From contig NZ_FTOT01000005.1 in assembly GCF_900156815.1 (NCBI RefSeq), forward strand, positions 186,001 to 250,000: DNA of 64,000 nucleotides. Direction: 5' to 3'. The notes beneath the pieces are model-generated. The model saw nothing but the letters and a program-made list of their open reading frames with translations, did not search any database and had not been told where the DNA came from. This document shows, piece by piece, positions 43,743 to 53,386 of this stretch (positions are counted from its first letter, which is position 1; every line of letters starts with the position of its first letter). Source of the stretch: Gemmobacter megaterium. Its GTDB lineage: Bacteria > Pseudomonadota > Alphaproteobacteria > Rhodobacterales > Rhodobacteraceae. The translations under genes were made by a program, and so were the position numbers.

Positions 43743-45227
43743 TCAAAGCTGGATCCAGGCCGTTTTCAGGTCGGAATACTTGTCCAGCGCGTGCAGCGAC
43801 TTGTCATGACCGTTGCCAGATTGCTTGACGCCCCCCAACGGCACCGTGCCATCGGCGCCGCCATAGGTGTTCACATGCACCACCCCGGCGCGCAGGGCCC
43901 GCACCATGCGATGGGCGCGCGACAGGTTCGCCGTCCAGACCCCGGCAGCCAGACCGTATTCGGTGGCATTCGCCAGATGCACGGCCTCGGCTTCGGTATC
44001 GAACGGGGTCACGGCCAGAACGGGGCCAAACACCTCTTGCCGGAACAGGCGGTGGCCGGGGGCGACCTGGGTAACGATGGTGGGCTGCATGTACCAGCCC
44101 CCGGTTTCGCGCAGCGCCTGCCCGCCGCCCAGCACAAGTTCCGCCCCCTCGGCCTGCGCATCGGCAACAAAACCCAGATTGCCCGCCAGTTGGCGTTCCG
44201 AATTCACCGCGCCGATCTGGGTGCCCAGATCCAGAGGGTTGCCCAAGGCCATTTTCTGCGTCGCATCGCACAGCGCCGCGACGAAGGAGTCATGCACGGA
44301 CCGCTCGACCAACAGGCGCGACCCTGCCACACAGACCTGCCCCGCATTGCGGAATATCGCCGTGGCCGCAGCCTTGGCCGCCGCCGCCAGATCGGGCGCA
44401 TCGGCAAAGACGATGTTGGGCGACTTGCCCCCCAGTTCCAGATAACAGCGTTTCAGATTGGACCGCGCGGAATATTCCAGCAGGCGCCGCCCGGTGGACC
44501 CCGAGCCGGTAAAGACCAGAACATCCACATCCATCGACAGCGCCAGCGCCTCGCCGGTGAGATGGCCGGGGCCGGTCACAACGTTGAGCACACCCGGCGG
44601 CACACCCGCTTCCAGCGCCAGTTCAGCCAATCGCAGCAAGCTGAGCGAGGCGGTTTCCGCCGGTTTCAGCACCACCGAATTGCCCATGGCCAGCGCGGGT
44701 GCCAGTTTCCATGCCCCGATCATCAGCGGAAAGTTCCACGGGACTATGGCCCCCACAACGCCCACAGGCTCGCGGTGGATCAGGCCCAGCACATCGCGAG
44801 GCGTCGGGGCGATTTCGCCATACACCTTGTCCAGCGCCTCGGCATAATAGCGGAAGGTGCCCGCGGCACTGCCGGGTTCGGCCTTGAGCGCCATCGAGAT
44901 CTCGGTGCCATTGTCGCGCACACCCAGAACGGCCAGTTCCAACGCATGGCGCTGAATCAGATCGGCCAGCCGGTGCAGCACCGCCTTGCGCGCGGCGGGC
45001 GGTTGACCGGACCAGCGGCCATCCTCGAATGCCGCGCGGGCAGAGGCGGTGGCGCGGGCGACATCCTCGGCCGACGCGCTGGCGAGGGTGGTCAGTTGCG
45101 TGCCGTCGATGGGCGAGAGCACTGGCAACGGCTCGGCAGCGCCTGACACCCATGCCCCGTCGATCAACAGGCGCATGGCCGGCACCGGGGCAGTGGCAAG
45201 GCGATCAATCTCGGACTGGCTGGGCAC
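43743..45227 (-). CDS. Aldehyde dehydrogenase, PuuC-like
   Basis: A 494-residue ALDH similar to gamma-glutamyl-gamma-aminobutyraldehyde (PuuC) and aminoaldehyde dehydrogenases, including the C-terminal DKYSDLKTAWIQL ending. The catalytic Cys is in NAGQVCVAGS and Glu in LELGGKSPN. The start is GTG at 45227 after AAGGA. It lies 63 bases after the APC permease on the same strand, opposite an IclR regulator and an omega-aminotransferase. Together these fit uptake, transamination and oxidation of a diamine or amino acid. The substrate is inferred. Confidence 0.9.
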   Translation of the reverse strand: MPSQSEIDRLATAPVPAMRLLIDGAWVSGAAEPLPVLSPIDGTQLTTLASASAEDVARATASARAAFEDGRWSGQPPAARKAVLHRLADLIQRHALELAVLGVRDNGTEISMALKAEPGSAAGTFRYYAEALDKVYGEIAPTPRDVLGLIHREPVGVVGAIVPWNFPLMIGAWKLAPALAMGNSVVLKPAETASLSLLRLAELALEAGVPPGVLNVVTGPGHLTGEALALSMDVDVLVFTGSGSTGRRLLEYSARSNLKRCYLELGGKSPNIVFADAPDLAAAAKAAATAIFRNAGQVCVAGSRLLVERSVHDSFVAALCDATQKMALGNPLDLGTQIGAVNSERQLAGNLGFVADAQAEGAELVLGGGQALRETGGWYMQPTIVTQVAPGHRLFRQEVFGPVLAVTPFDTEAEAVHLANATEYGLAAGVWTANLSRAHRMVRALRAGVVHVNTYGGADGTVPLGGVKQSGNGHDKSLHALDKYSDLKTAWIQL

Positions 45228-45290
45228 GAGGGTGGTCCTTTGAAAATGCAGAACCGGGGCGGTCGCACCGCCCCGGCAGATGGGCAGGTC

Positions 45291-46718
45291 TTAGAACTTG
45301 GCCTTGCCCAGATCGGCAAAGCGCGCGGGATCCCGGCGCGAGAGCTTCAGCGCCAGCAGATATCCGACAAGCCCGAGAACGGGGATCAGGCCGGGAATCG
45401 CCACGGCAAGCACACCCGAGGCGCCGGTCAGGGCGCCAAAATCCATGAAGATCTTGACGAACAACCCGGCCATGACCAACCCCGACAGGATCGGAAGGAT
45501 GGTCGTGGACACCATGCCCTCGCCCATTGCGTCGCGTTTGAAAAAGGCAACGATGGCAAAGGACGACAGGGCCATCAGCCCCAGAATTCCCAGCGTTCCC
45601 ATCTGCGTCAGCCAGACGAACAGCTCTAGCACCGGATCACGTTCCAGAACCACGAACACCGTCACCACGACCAGGGCCAGCACCGTCTGAGCGACAGATC
45701 CCATGTGCGGCGACAGGTGCAGCGCATGGGTGGTGCCCATCCGGTCGGGCAGAATGCCCTCGCGCCCTGCCACGAACTTGTAGCGCGCCACCGCATTGTG
45801 AAACGCAAGCACGGCGGCAAAGATCGACGTGACGAACAGGACCGCCATGATCAGCGTCGGGAACTCGCCAAGATACCGGCCAGACAGATCGAACAGGAAA
45901 CTGTCGGGCCCGTTCGCCTCCAACGTCGGCAAGAGGTTGTCGACCCCGACCCCCATGATCATCAACCAGGATGTGACGATGTAGAAACACCCGATGGCCA
46001 GAACGGAGATATAGGTCGCCTGCGGGACCGTCTTGGCGGGGTTGCGGGCCTCTTCGGAATAGATCGTCGTCGCTTCGAACCCGATGAAGGCGGCAAAACA
46101 GAACAGGATGCCGATGGAGGGCGTGCCCGATGTCAGGTTCTCCCAGCTGAACGGCGCCAGGCTCAGCCCTTCTGCCCCGCCAGACGTCAGGATCGCGGCA
46201 TCCAGCAACAGCACGATGGCAAATTCCGCCAGAACCAGAACCATCAGCACCTTTGCCGACAGATCCACCTGACGATAGCCCATGATGCCAACCAGCACGA
46301 TGGCCGCATAGGCCCAGACCCACCAGGGCAGTTCCAGCCCGAAGCTGGCGCCAGTGCCCGATGCAACGGCCCCGAACAGGCCGATCAGCCCGATCTGCAT
46401 TCCGTTATAGGCCAGAATGGCAATCATCGCGGCCGCGCCCCCCATGCGACCACCAAGGCCCTGCGCGGTAAAGGCATAGAACGCCCCCGCGTTCTTGACG
46501 TGGCGCGACATGGCGACATAGCCGACCGAGAACGCCAGCAGGATCAGCGTGACAACCACAAAACTGGCCGCGATACCGGCACCGTTACCGAACAGCATAG
46601 AGGGCGGGACGCCGCCCCCCGATCCGGTCAGCGGCGCGGCCGCCGAAACGACGAGGAAGGTGACTGCCCCCACGCCAAGCGAATTCTTCTTGAGTTGGTT
46701 GATCGGCGCATCAGCCAT
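45291..46718 (-). CDS. APC-family amino acid/polyamine permease
   Basis: A 475-residue permease with twelve hydrophobic segments of the amino acid-polyamine-organocation superfamily. The unwound first helix motif (APLTGSGGGVP) and the FIGFEATTIYSEEARNP segment are typical. It is divergently transcribed from the IclR gene across a region rich in inverted repeats, and is followed by the aldehyde dehydrogenase. Likely substrate: a polyamine, GABA or a related amino acid. Confidence 0.92.
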   Translation of the reverse strand: MADAPINQLKKNSLGVGAVTFLVVSAAAPLTGSGGGVPPSMLFGNGAGIAASFVVVTLILLAFSVGYVAMSRHVKNAGAFYAFTAQGLGGRMGGAAAMIAILAYNGMQIGLIGLFGAVASGTGASFGLELPWWVWAYAAIVLVGIMGYRQVDLSAKVLMVLVLAEFAIVLLLDAAILTSGGAEGLSLAPFSWENLTSGTPSIGILFCFAAFIGFEATTIYSEEARNPAKTVPQATYISVLAIGCFYIVTSWLMIMGVGVDNLLPTLEANGPDSFLFDLSGRYLGEFPTLIMAVLFVTSIFAAVLAFHNAVARYKFVAGREGILPDRMGTTHALHLSPHMGSVAQTVLALVVVTVFVVLERDPVLELFVWLTQMGTLGILGLMALSSFAIVAFFKRDAMGEGMVSTTILPILSGLVMAGLFVKIFMDFGALTGASGVLAVAIPGLIPVLGLVGYLLALKLSRRDPARFADLGKAKF

Positions 46719-46800
46719 GCCCGACCTCCGATCTGCGGGGATATGCCATCCGATTGTCCTTCCTGTCCGTGGGAACGCAGACGTAGACCGCCTGTCATAT

Positions 46801-46860
46801 GGTTCTATATATGAACCGATGGTTCAAAATAGTTTGACAGGCTCTGCGACAATCTGTCAA
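46801..46860. promoter_or_regulatory. Cluster of inverted repeats, candidate IclR operator
   Basis: GGTTC (46801-46805), GAACC (46813-46817) and GGTTC (46821-46825) form two alternative palindromes sharing the middle arm. TTGACAG (46834-46840) and CTGTCAA (46854-46860) form a second inverted repeat. They lie in the 199-base gap between the divergent permease and iclR genes, where an IclR regulator would bind. Exact promoter boxes are not clear. Confidence 0.6.
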
Positions 46861-46917
46861 CTGAAATGACGCCCTGCCGGGGCGCCTCCTTTTGGTTGCT
46901 GACTTTGTGAGCGTTTG

Positions 46918-47703
46918 ATGAGCACTGTTTCCAAGGCGCTTGACCTTCTTGACCTGTTCGGTCGCACCTGCCCCCAGATCGGCCTGTCCGAGGCCGCCCG
47001 GCTTTCGGGCCTGAACAAGGCCACCTGCCACCGCCTGCTGACGGACCTGGCCAACGCCGGATTGCTGGAGCAGGTCGGCACGTCGCGCGAATACAGGCTC
47101 GGGCCCGCCGTGCTGCACCTGGCCGCACTGCGCGAGGCGAGCGTGCCCGCGCTGACCGCCGCCCGCCCTGTACTGGAACGGCTGGCCGACAGCACGGGCG
47201 AAACCGCGCATGTGTCGCTGATGATCGGGGGGCGGCTGAAATCGGTGGATCATGCCTATTCCTCGCGCCACACGATGCGCGTGATGATGTCGGATACCGA
47301 CGACCTGCCATTCCACGCCACCGCCTCGGGGCTGGCAGTGCTGGCCGCCCTGCCTGCGGATCAGCGCGCCGGGCTTCTGGCAGGGACGCTGGCGCGGCTG
47401 ACCGCACGGACCGAAACCGATCCCGCACGGATCGCGCAACGCGCCTCCGAGGTGCGCAGGCTCGGCTACGCGGAAAGCATCGGGGGGTTTCAGGCCGATG
47501 TGCATTCGCTGGCCGTTCCCCTGTTCGGCCCACAGGAACGTTGCGCGGGCGCGCTGGCCATCGCGGCGCCAGCGGCCCGCATGACGCCCGCCACCGGCCG
47601 ACTGATCCGGGCAGAGCTGATCCGCGCGGGCCAGTCGATCACCACGCAATGGGGCGGCGTGCCGCCCGACGATTTTTCCGCAAGCTGGCGCCGCGCCGCC
47701 TGA
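46918..47703 (+). CDS. IclR-family transcriptional regulator
   Basis: A 261-residue regulator. Residues 1-65 form the winged helix (ALDLLDLFG, LSEAARLSGLNKATCHRLL), and about 80-245 the IclR effector domain (GETAHVSLMIG, FHATASGLAVLA). It precedes the aminotransferase by 14 bases on the same strand and is divergent from the permease and aldehyde dehydrogenase, so it probably controls both arms. The ATG at 46918 has only a weak ribosome site. Confidence 0.93.
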   Translation: MSTVSKALDLLDLFGRTCPQIGLSEAARLSGLNKATCHRLLTDLANAGLLEQVGTSREYRLGPAVLHLAALREASVPALTAARPVLERLADSTGETAHVSLMIGGRLKSVDHAYSSRHTMRVMMSDTDDLPFHATASGLAVLAALPADQRAGLLAGTLARLTARTETDPARIAQRASEVRRLGYAESIGGFQADVHSLAVPLFGPQERCAGALAIAAPAARMTPATGRLIRAELIRAGQSITTQWGGVPPDDFSASWRRAA

Positions 47704-47717
47704 CGAAAGGGACCACC

Positions 47718-49076
47718 ATGAAAGACGCAAATTTTCTCAAGGCCAACAATGCCCGCAGCCTGTGGCACCCGATGACCGCACCTGCGGACAGCCTGGAGAA
47801 CCCGCCGGTCATCGTCACATCGGCCCAGGGCACGCGGATCCGTGATATCGACGGGCACGAGGTTGTCGATGGGGTCGGCGGGCTTTGGAACGTCAACCTG
47901 GGCTATTCCTGCCAACCCGTCAAAGAGGCCATCGCGGCCCAACTGGACCGGCTGCCATATTATTCGATCTTTCGCGGCACATCGAATGACTGCGTGATCG
48001 AACTGGCCGAGGATCTGCGTGCATTCTTTGCGCCGGACGGGCTGACGCGGGCGTTCTTTACATCCGGCGGGTCCGACAGTGTGGAAACCGCGCTGCGGCT
48101 GGCGCGGCAGTACCACAAGATTCGCGGGCAAGCGGGCAGGGTAAAGTACCTTTCGCTGAAAAAGGGCTATCATGGCACGCATTTCGGTGGGGCCAGCGTC
48201 AACGGGAATGCGAATTTCCGTACCGCCTATGAGCCGCTGCTGCCGGGCTGCCATCACATTCCGGCCCCCTACACCTACCGCAACCCGTTCAACGAATCCG
48301 ATCCTGCCCGCCTGTCCCATCTGTGCCTTGCGGCGCTGGAAGACGAGATCGCGTTTCAGGGCGCGGGCACCATTGCGGCCTTCATCATGGAGCCGATCCT
48401 GGGCGCAGGCGGCGTGATACCGCCGCATCCCGACTTCATGCCGGGGGTCGAGGCGATTTGTCGCAAACACGGGATTCTGCTGATCGCGGACGAGGTGATC
48501 ACCGCCTTCGGCCGCACCGGGGCCTGGTCGGGAAGCCGTCTTTGGGGCGTGAAACCCGATTTCATGTGCACGGCCAAGGCAATCACCAATGGCTACTTCC
48601 CCTTTGGCGCGGTGATGATCTCGGAAGGTGTCGCCGACGTGTTCGAAACCGACGCCACAGGCCGCGCCGCCATCGGGCATGGGTATACCTATTCCGGCCA
48701 CCCGGTCGGCGCTGCCGCCGCCCTTGCCTGCCTGCGGGAGACGCAACGGCTGAATGTGGTGGAAAACGCGGCGGCACGTGGCACCCAGTTGTTCGACGGT
48801 CTGAAAGCGCTGCAAACGAGATACGACCTGATCGGCGATGTGCGCGGCGGCCATGGCCTGATGCTGGCGGTCGAACTGGTGGCAGACCGGGCAAGCAGGA
48901 CACCGGCCGACAAATCGGTCATGGCCCGGCTGCAGAGCGTCGCCTATGCCGCTGGTGCCATGGTGCGTGTGTCAGGCGCCAACATCATCCTGTCGCCGCC
49001 GCTGGTGCTGACGGATGCGGATGCGGATGTGATCATCGCGGCCCTGGATGCAGGTCTGGCCAGCCTGTCGGCGTGA
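47718..49076 (+). CDS. Class III omega-aminotransferase
   Basis: A 452-residue PLP enzyme of the beta-alanine/putrescine:pyruvate aminotransferase type. The PLP Lys is in CTAKAITNGYFPFG, the pyridine-binding Asp is in ADEVITAFGRTG, and the SLWHPMTAP opening is typical of amine:pyruvate aminotransferases. GAAAGGG stands before the ATG. With the neighbouring permease and aminoaldehyde-type dehydrogenase it would turn an amine into an aldehyde and then an acid. Substrate not determined. Confidence 0.92.
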   Translation: MKDANFLKANNARSLWHPMTAPADSLENPPVIVTSAQGTRIRDIDGHEVVDGVGGLWNVNLGYSCQPVKEAIAAQLDRLPYYSIFRGTSNDCVIELAEDLRAFFAPDGLTRAFFTSGGSDSVETALRLARQYHKIRGQAGRVKYLSLKKGYHGTHFGGASVNGNANFRTAYEPLLPGCHHIPAPYTYRNPFNESDPARLSHLCLAALEDEIAFQGAGTIAAFIMEPILGAGGVIPPHPDFMPGVEAICRKHGILLIADEVITAFGRTGAWSGSRLWGVKPDFMCTAKAITNGYFPFGAVMISEGVADVFETDATGRAAIGHGYTYSGHPVGAAAALACLRETQRLNVVENAAARGTQLFDGLKALQTRYDLIGDVRGGHGLMLAVELVADRASRTPADKSVMARLQSVAYAAGAMVRVSGANIILSPPLVLTDADADVIIAALDAGLASLSA

Positions 49077-49095
49077 GCTGTGGCACGCGGGGAAA

Positions 49096-49116
49096 GGGGG
49101 GGGCTGTCTGCCCCCC
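49096..49116 (+). terminator. Terminator-like hairpin after the aminotransferase
   Basis: A run of eight G (49096-49103) pairs with six C (49111-49116) around CTGTCTG. Copy F of the dispersed motif follows. Confidence 0.6.
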
Positions 49117-49146
49117 TCTGACCCGTTCCGGGTCATTCACCCCCCG

Positions 49147-49168
49147 AGGGTATTTTTCGCAAGATGAA
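49147..49168 (+). repeat. Dispersed 3'-end motif, copy F
   Basis: GGGTATTTTTCGCAAGATGA, 71 bases past the aminotransferase stop and in its orientation. Confidence 0.6.
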
Positions 49169-49232
49169 TGAGCGCGGATGGGCAGTGCCGCGTATTGGCG
49201 GTAGATCGTTGTCGCTGCCGAAAGGAAATCCG

Positions 49233-50030
49233 ATGCCCGATGTCCCCCCTGCCCGCCGCGCGCCTGTCGCCCTTGTCACAGGGGCCGCCCGCCGCCTTGG
49301 CGCCGAAATGGTCCGGCGCCTTGGCCGCGAAGGATTCCGCGTGGCGCTGCATTGCAACACATCGCGCGCCGAAGCCGAGGCGATTGCCGCCGAGGTGCGC
49401 CGCGACGGCGGAGCCTGCGAGGTGATCGCAGGCGATCTGGCCGAGAAGGCGCAGGTGCACCGGATCTGGGACGAGACATTGGACCGTTTCGGGCCGGTGT
49501 CGCTGCTGGTCAACAATGCCTCGGCATTTCGCAACGACGACATCTTCGGTGTAGAGGACAGCGTCTTCGACACGCATGTCGCCGTGAATCTCAAGGCTCC
49601 GGTCTGGTTGATCGAGCGACTGGCCGCGCAGCGCGATCTGCCCGACGGCGCGCTGGTGGTGAACATGCTCGACAACAAGTGTTTTGCGCCGAACCCGGAT
49701 TTCTTCACCTACACCTTGTCGAAAAGCGCCCTGCACACCGCGACCACCCTGTGCGCGATGCGGTTTTCCGGCAGGCCGAGGGTCTGCGGCATTGCACCGT
49801 CCATCACCCTGATCTCTGGCAAGCAGACCGAGGAGAACTTTCAGAAATCCGCGCGCATCAACCCGTTGCGGCGGCGGGTCGCACCCTCGGACATTTGCGA
49901 CGCGTTGATGGCGCTGTGGCAGTCGCCCGGCCTGAACGGCGAGGTTCTGGTCCTGGACGGCGGTCAGACATTGTGGCGTCTTGATCGGGATGTGGCATTT
50001 CTGGTGAAGGACGGGCAGACCGATGGCTGA
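49233..50030 (+). CDS. SDR-family reductase, FolM/pteridine-reductase-like
   Basis: A 265-residue short-chain dehydrogenase. The NADP(H)-binding glycine motif TGAARRLGAEM (Gly-rich loop followed by two Arg) and NNAS are in place; the catalytic Tyr-x3-Lys is YTLSK. The basic loop after the glycine motif resembles dihydromonapterin/pteridine reductases (FolM, PTR1). Its 3' end overlaps by eight bases a dihydroneopterin-aldolase gene, supporting a role in pterin or folate metabolism. AAAGGA precedes the ATG at 49233. Confidence 0.88.
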   Translation: MPDVPPARRAPVALVTGAARRLGAEMVRRLGREGFRVALHCNTSRAEAEAIAAEVRRDGGACEVIAGDLAEKAQVHRIWDETLDRFGPVSLLVNNASAFRNDDIFGVEDSVFDTHVAVNLKAPVWLIERLAAQRDLPDGALVVNMLDNKCFAPNPDFFTYTLSKSALHTATTLCAMRFSGRPRVCGIAPSITLISGKQTEENFQKSARINPLRRRVAPSDICDALMALWQSPGLNGEVLVLDGGQTLWRLDRDVAFLVKDGQTDG

Positions 50031-50373
50031 GTTTCTGATCGAAGTCCACGAGCAGGAGGTCGACATCATCATCGGCCTGCACGATTTCGAAAAGGCCGCC
50101 CCCCAGCGCGTCGTGATCACGGCGCAGGTCCTCACGACGGATGTGTCCGGCCGGGCCGACAATTATGTCGACTATGACGCCATCGTGCATCACATTCGCG
50201 GCTACCAGGGCGGTCGCGTGGAGACGCAGGAGGATCTGGTTCTGGCCATCCATGGCTTTGTGATGGCCCTGCCCAATGTGCGCGCCGCCCGGATATGTTC
50301 GCGCAAACCCGACATCTTCAGCGATTGCGCCTGGGTTGGCCTTTGCTACCCGGCCCGCCCGCTTGCGGGCTGA
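50023..50373 (+). CDS. folB: Dihydroneopterin aldolase family protein
   Basis: A 116-residue FolB-fold protein; dihydroneopterin aldolase cleaves 7,8-dihydroneopterin to hydroxymethyl-dihydropterin in folate synthesis (some relatives are epimerases acting on monapterin precursors). The VDYDAIVHHI substrate-site segment and the ETQEDLVLAI stretch with its Glu are present, and the order of secondary elements fits. It overlaps the FolM-like reductase. No other folate genes are next to it. Confidence 0.85.
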   Translation: MAEFLIEVHEQEVDIIIGLHDFEKAAPQRVVITAQVLTTDVSGRADNYVDYDAIVHHIRGYQGGRVETQEDLVLAIHGFVMALPNVRAARICSRKPDIFSDCAWVGLCYPARPLAG

Positions 50374-50382
50374 CCTGCATGT

Positions 50383-50405
50383 CGTTCTGACCAGAATACC
50401 TCTGC
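50383..50405 (-). repeat. Dispersed 3'-end motif, copy G
   Basis: On the minus strand AGAGGTATTCTGGTCAGAAC, 37 bases past the ubiB stop and in its orientation. A GC-rich inverted repeat lies between. Confidence 0.6.
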
Positions 50406-50441
50406 CGGGGGCTGCGGCCCGCGCCGCAGCGGCGGCGCGGC

Positions 50442-51977
50442 CTACCCCAGCGCCGCCAGCACCAGGCCAGCCGCACCGCCGGTCAGTGTCAGGGCCGCGC
50501 CAAGCAACACCCACCAGACAGGATGCCAGGGCCGGGCACCGGGCCGGACTGTCTCTGCCTGCCGGATCAACGCCCCTTCGACCATCGCAGGCAGGCGGGG
50601 TCCAAAGCGTGCCAGCACGCGCGCCGTGCGACCCAGATCGCGGATCAGCGCACGCGGCCCAACGTTCCGGGTGATGTAGGATTCCACGACCGGCCGCGCG
50701 ACCTTCCAGATGTTGATATGCGGATCCAGCGTACGGGCCACGCCTTCGACCACGACCATCGTCCGTTGCAGCAGGATCAGCTCGGTCCGGGTTTCCATCC
50801 CGAACCGTTCCGTCACCTCGAACAGATAGGACAGCAGCCGCGCCATCGAGATCCGCGTTGCATCCATGCCGAAGATCGGCTCACCCACCACGCGCAGGGC
50901 GCGGGCGAATTCGTCGATATCGCGGTCGGCCGGCACATAGCCCGCCTCGAAATGCACTTCGGCCACGCGGCGGTAATCGCGGCGGATGAAGCCGATCAGG
51001 ATTTCGGCATAGACGCGGCGGGTGTATTCATCCAGCCGCCCCATGATGCCGAAATCGTAGAACACCAGATCGCCATTGGCCGCCACCTTCAGGTTGCCCT
51101 GATGCATGTCGCCATGGAAGAAGCCGTCGCGCAGCGCATGGGACAGGAACAGCGACATCACCCGGCTGGCCAGTGCCACACGATCATGCCCGGCGCCATC
51201 TATGGAAACAAGATCGGCCAGACCCAGCCCTTCGGCCCAGCCCATGGTCATCACCCGGCGCCCTGACAGGCCCCAGTCGGGCCGGGGCACCGACATGCCC
51301 GCGTCCGCCTCTGTGTTCGCGGCAAATTCGGCAGCCGACGCAGCTTCGAGCCGCAAGTCCAGCTCTCCGTTCACGACGCTTTCGAAATGGGCCACCACAT
51401 CTGACGGGCGCAGGCGCCGCGAGAACGGCACGATGGCCTCTATCAGCCCGGCGGCGAGGTGGAAGGCGTCGATATCCTTGCGGAACGCCTTGTCGATGCC
51501 GGGGCGCAGCACCTTGACCGCGACCTCTTGCCCGGTTTCGGCCAGGCGCGCCCGGTGAACCTGCGCGATGGAGGCGGCGGCGACGGGTTCCGAGAATTCG
51601 GAAAAGGTCGCATCGACATCAACGCCCAGCTCCTCTGCCACCATCCGCTTGGCTACCCTGGTGTCGAAGGGGGGCAGGCGATCTTGCAGCATGGTCAGTT
51701 GCTCGGACAGTTCCGCGCCCACAATATCCGGGCGGGTCGAGAGGATCTGTCCGAACTTGATATAGGCCGGGCCAAGCGCGGTGATGGCCCTTGTGGCTGG
51801 CGGCAGGCTCGCGTCGCCCTTGAGCCCCAGCCATTTGAACGGCCAGCCCAGCACGCGGGCGGCCACCCGCAATCGGGGCGGGGCGTCCATCGCCTCGAGC
51901 ACCACGCCGATGGCGCCTGTACGCTCCATGGTGGCCAGGGTGCGGATCAGCCGCCAGATGTTGTGGGGGCCGCGCAT
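50442..51977 (-). CDS. ubiB: Ubiquinone biosynthesis regulatory ATPase/kinase UbiB
   Basis: A 511-residue atypical (ABC1/ADCK) kinase-like protein needed for ubiquinone synthesis. The family KxGQ motif is in AYIKFGQILSTRPD, the Ala-rich loop is AAASIAQVHRA, and the catalytic-loop HGDMHQGNL and YDFGIMG motifs follow. Two C-terminal hydrophobic segments (about residues 475-510) anchor it in the membrane. Its ATG shares one base with the ubiE stop. Confidence 0.96.
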   Translation of the reverse strand: MRGPHNIWRLIRTLATMERTGAIGVVLEAMDAPPRLRVAARVLGWPFKWLGLKGDASLPPATRAITALGPAYIKFGQILSTRPDIVGAELSEQLTMLQDRLPPFDTRVAKRMVAEELGVDVDATFSEFSEPVAAASIAQVHRARLAETGQEVAVKVLRPGIDKAFRKDIDAFHLAAGLIEAIVPFSRRLRPSDVVAHFESVVNGELDLRLEAASAAEFAANTEADAGMSVPRPDWGLSGRRVMTMGWAEGLGLADLVSIDGAGHDRVALASRVMSLFLSHALRDGFFHGDMHQGNLKVAANGDLVFYDFGIMGRLDEYTRRVYAEILIGFIRRDYRRVAEVHFEAGYVPADRDIDEFARALRVVGEPIFGMDATRISMARLLSYLFEVTERFGMETRTELILLQRTMVVVEGVARTLDPHINIWKVARPVVESYITRNVGPRALIRDLGRTARVLARFGPRLPAMVEGALIRQAETVRPGARPWHPVWWVLLGAALTLTGGAAGLVLAALG

Positions 51978-52729
51978 CAGATCTTCCAGCCAGAGTGCAG
52001 GGCGGCAATGCCCATCGTCAGGTTGCGGTACTTCACCTGATCGAATCCGGCGTCGCGGATCATGCTGGCAAAGCTCTCCTGGTCGGGGAACTGGCGGATC
52101 GATTCAACCAGATACTGATAGCTGTCACGGTCCCCTGTCACGGCCTGCCCCATCGCCGGAATGACGTTGAAGGAGTAGCGGTCATAGGCCCATTGCATCA
52201 ACTCGTTCGGAATCTGACTGAATTCCAGAACCATGAGCCGACCGCCGGGGCGCAGGACGCGAAACGCCTCGCGCAAGGCTTCGGTGATGCGCACGACATT
52301 CCGGATGCCGAAGCTGATCGTATAGGTGTCAAAGCTGTTGTCGGCAAAAGGCAGCGCCATGGCATCGCCAACCACCCAGTCCAGCCGGTCGGCCATTGCG
52401 CCGGCCTCGGCCCGGTGGCGGCCTTCGACCAGCATGGATTCGGTCATGTCGCAGACCACGGCCGTTGCTGCCGGGGCGCGCTCCAGAAACCGGAAGGCCA
52501 CATCGCCGGTCCCGCCTGCCACATCCAGCAGGCGCTGACCGGGCCGCGGGGCCAGCCAGTCCATCATCGCATCTTTCCAGATGCGATGGATGCCCATCGA
52601 CATCAGATCGTTCATCACGTCGTATTTCGAGGCGACCGAGGTGAAGACCTCATGCACCATCCCGGCCTTTTCCGATTCCGGCACATCGCGGAAGCCGAAA
52701 TGCGTTGTCGCGTCGTTCTCGCCGGTCAT
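51977..52729 (-). CDS. ubiE: Demethylmenaquinone/ubiquinone C-methyltransferase
   Basis: A 250-residue class I SAM methyltransferase, C-methylating the benzoquinol ring. The SAM motif [12 protein letters not shown] is near residue 68, and the family motifs [14 protein letters not shown] and ISFGIRNV are intact. The ATG at 52729 is used because GAGGG precedes it and the length matches the family; an in-frame ATG at 52756 has no ribosome site. It is coupled to ubiB. Confidence 0.96.
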   Translation of the reverse strand: MTGENDATTHFGFRDVPESEKAGMVHEVFTSVASKYDVMNDLMSMGIHRIWKDAMMDWLAPRPGQRLLDVAGGTGDVAFRFLERAPAATAVVCDMTESMLVEGRHRAEAGAMADRLDWVVGDAMALPFADNSFDTYTISFGIRNVVRITEALREAFRVLRPGGRLMVLEFSQIPNELMQWAYDRYSFNVIPAMGQAVTGDRDSYQYLVESIRQFPDQESFASMIRDAGFDQVKYRNLTMGIAALHSGWKI

Positions 52730-52816
52730 GCCGCGCCCTCGCCCGAAAATTGCCATGACCGGGATATAGCGTTCGAGGGTCAAAGGGGAAACCGGCAAAT
52801 GGCCACAGGAGCCGCC

Positions 52817-53386
52817 ATGGCGTTCAACGACCCGCTTGTGATCGCGTTGCTGTTGCTCGGTGCCCCGGCGGTGATGGTCAATCTGGCTGTGTGGCTGTTC
52901 GGCGGCTTTGAGGCGGCTGACGACATGCCGTCGGAGGGCGGCCTGCCCCCGCCAAGACGACGGCACGGGGCGGCGGAAACGCGCTTGCGTACCGCTGGCG
53001 GGTTGCGGGCAGTGCTGGCGGTGATGATCGCGGGGGTCACGCTGGCCATGCTGCGCCTGAACGGCAACGGCCTGCCAGGCTGGCCGGAACTGGCGCTGCT
53101 GGCCGTTCTGGGCTGGAATGCGGCGGCCCTTTGGCTTTGGGAGGTCCGCTTCGATTCCGTGGGGCTTTCGGTTCCGGTCCTGATCTTCTGGCGGCGAGCG
53201 CGGCTGTGGCGGCAACTGGTCGCGGTGACGGAGGACAACCTTTTTGCGCGGCGCTTTCACTTTGCCGATGGCACGGTGATCCGGGTGCCGAAACATGTTG
53301 TGGGTAGCCACGAACTCCGGCACATGGCAGATCACTGGATCACCCCTGATCAGGCCATTCCCCATGCCCGAACTTCCCGAGGTTGA
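52817..53386 (+). CDS. Membrane protein of unknown function overlapping mutM
   Basis: A 189-residue protein I cannot assign. Three hydrophobic segments (about residues 7-30, 66-86 and 95-115) are followed by a soluble C-terminal domain of about 75 residues rich in aromatic and basic residues. A charged proline-rich stretch (about 38-60) lies between the first two segments. AGGAG stands before the ATG. The last 23 bases overlap mutM, so translation is probably linked. The long frame extending upstream over ubiE is a shadow. Confidence 0.65.
   Translation: MAFNDPLVIALLLLGAPAVMVNLAVWLFGGFEAADDMPSEGGLPPPRRRHGAAETRLRTAGGLRAVLAVMIAGVTLAMLRLNGNGLPGWPELALLAVLGWNAAALWLWEVRFDSVGLSVPVLIFWRRARLWRQLVAVTEDNLFARRFHFADGTVIRVPKHVVGSHELRHMADHWITPDQAIPHARTSRG

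Noticed and set aside
51995-52816. Upstream extension of the frame of the membrane protein at 52817, running across ubiE
   Set aside because: AGGAG and the first hydrophobic segment place the start at 52817; the extension is antisense to ubiE.
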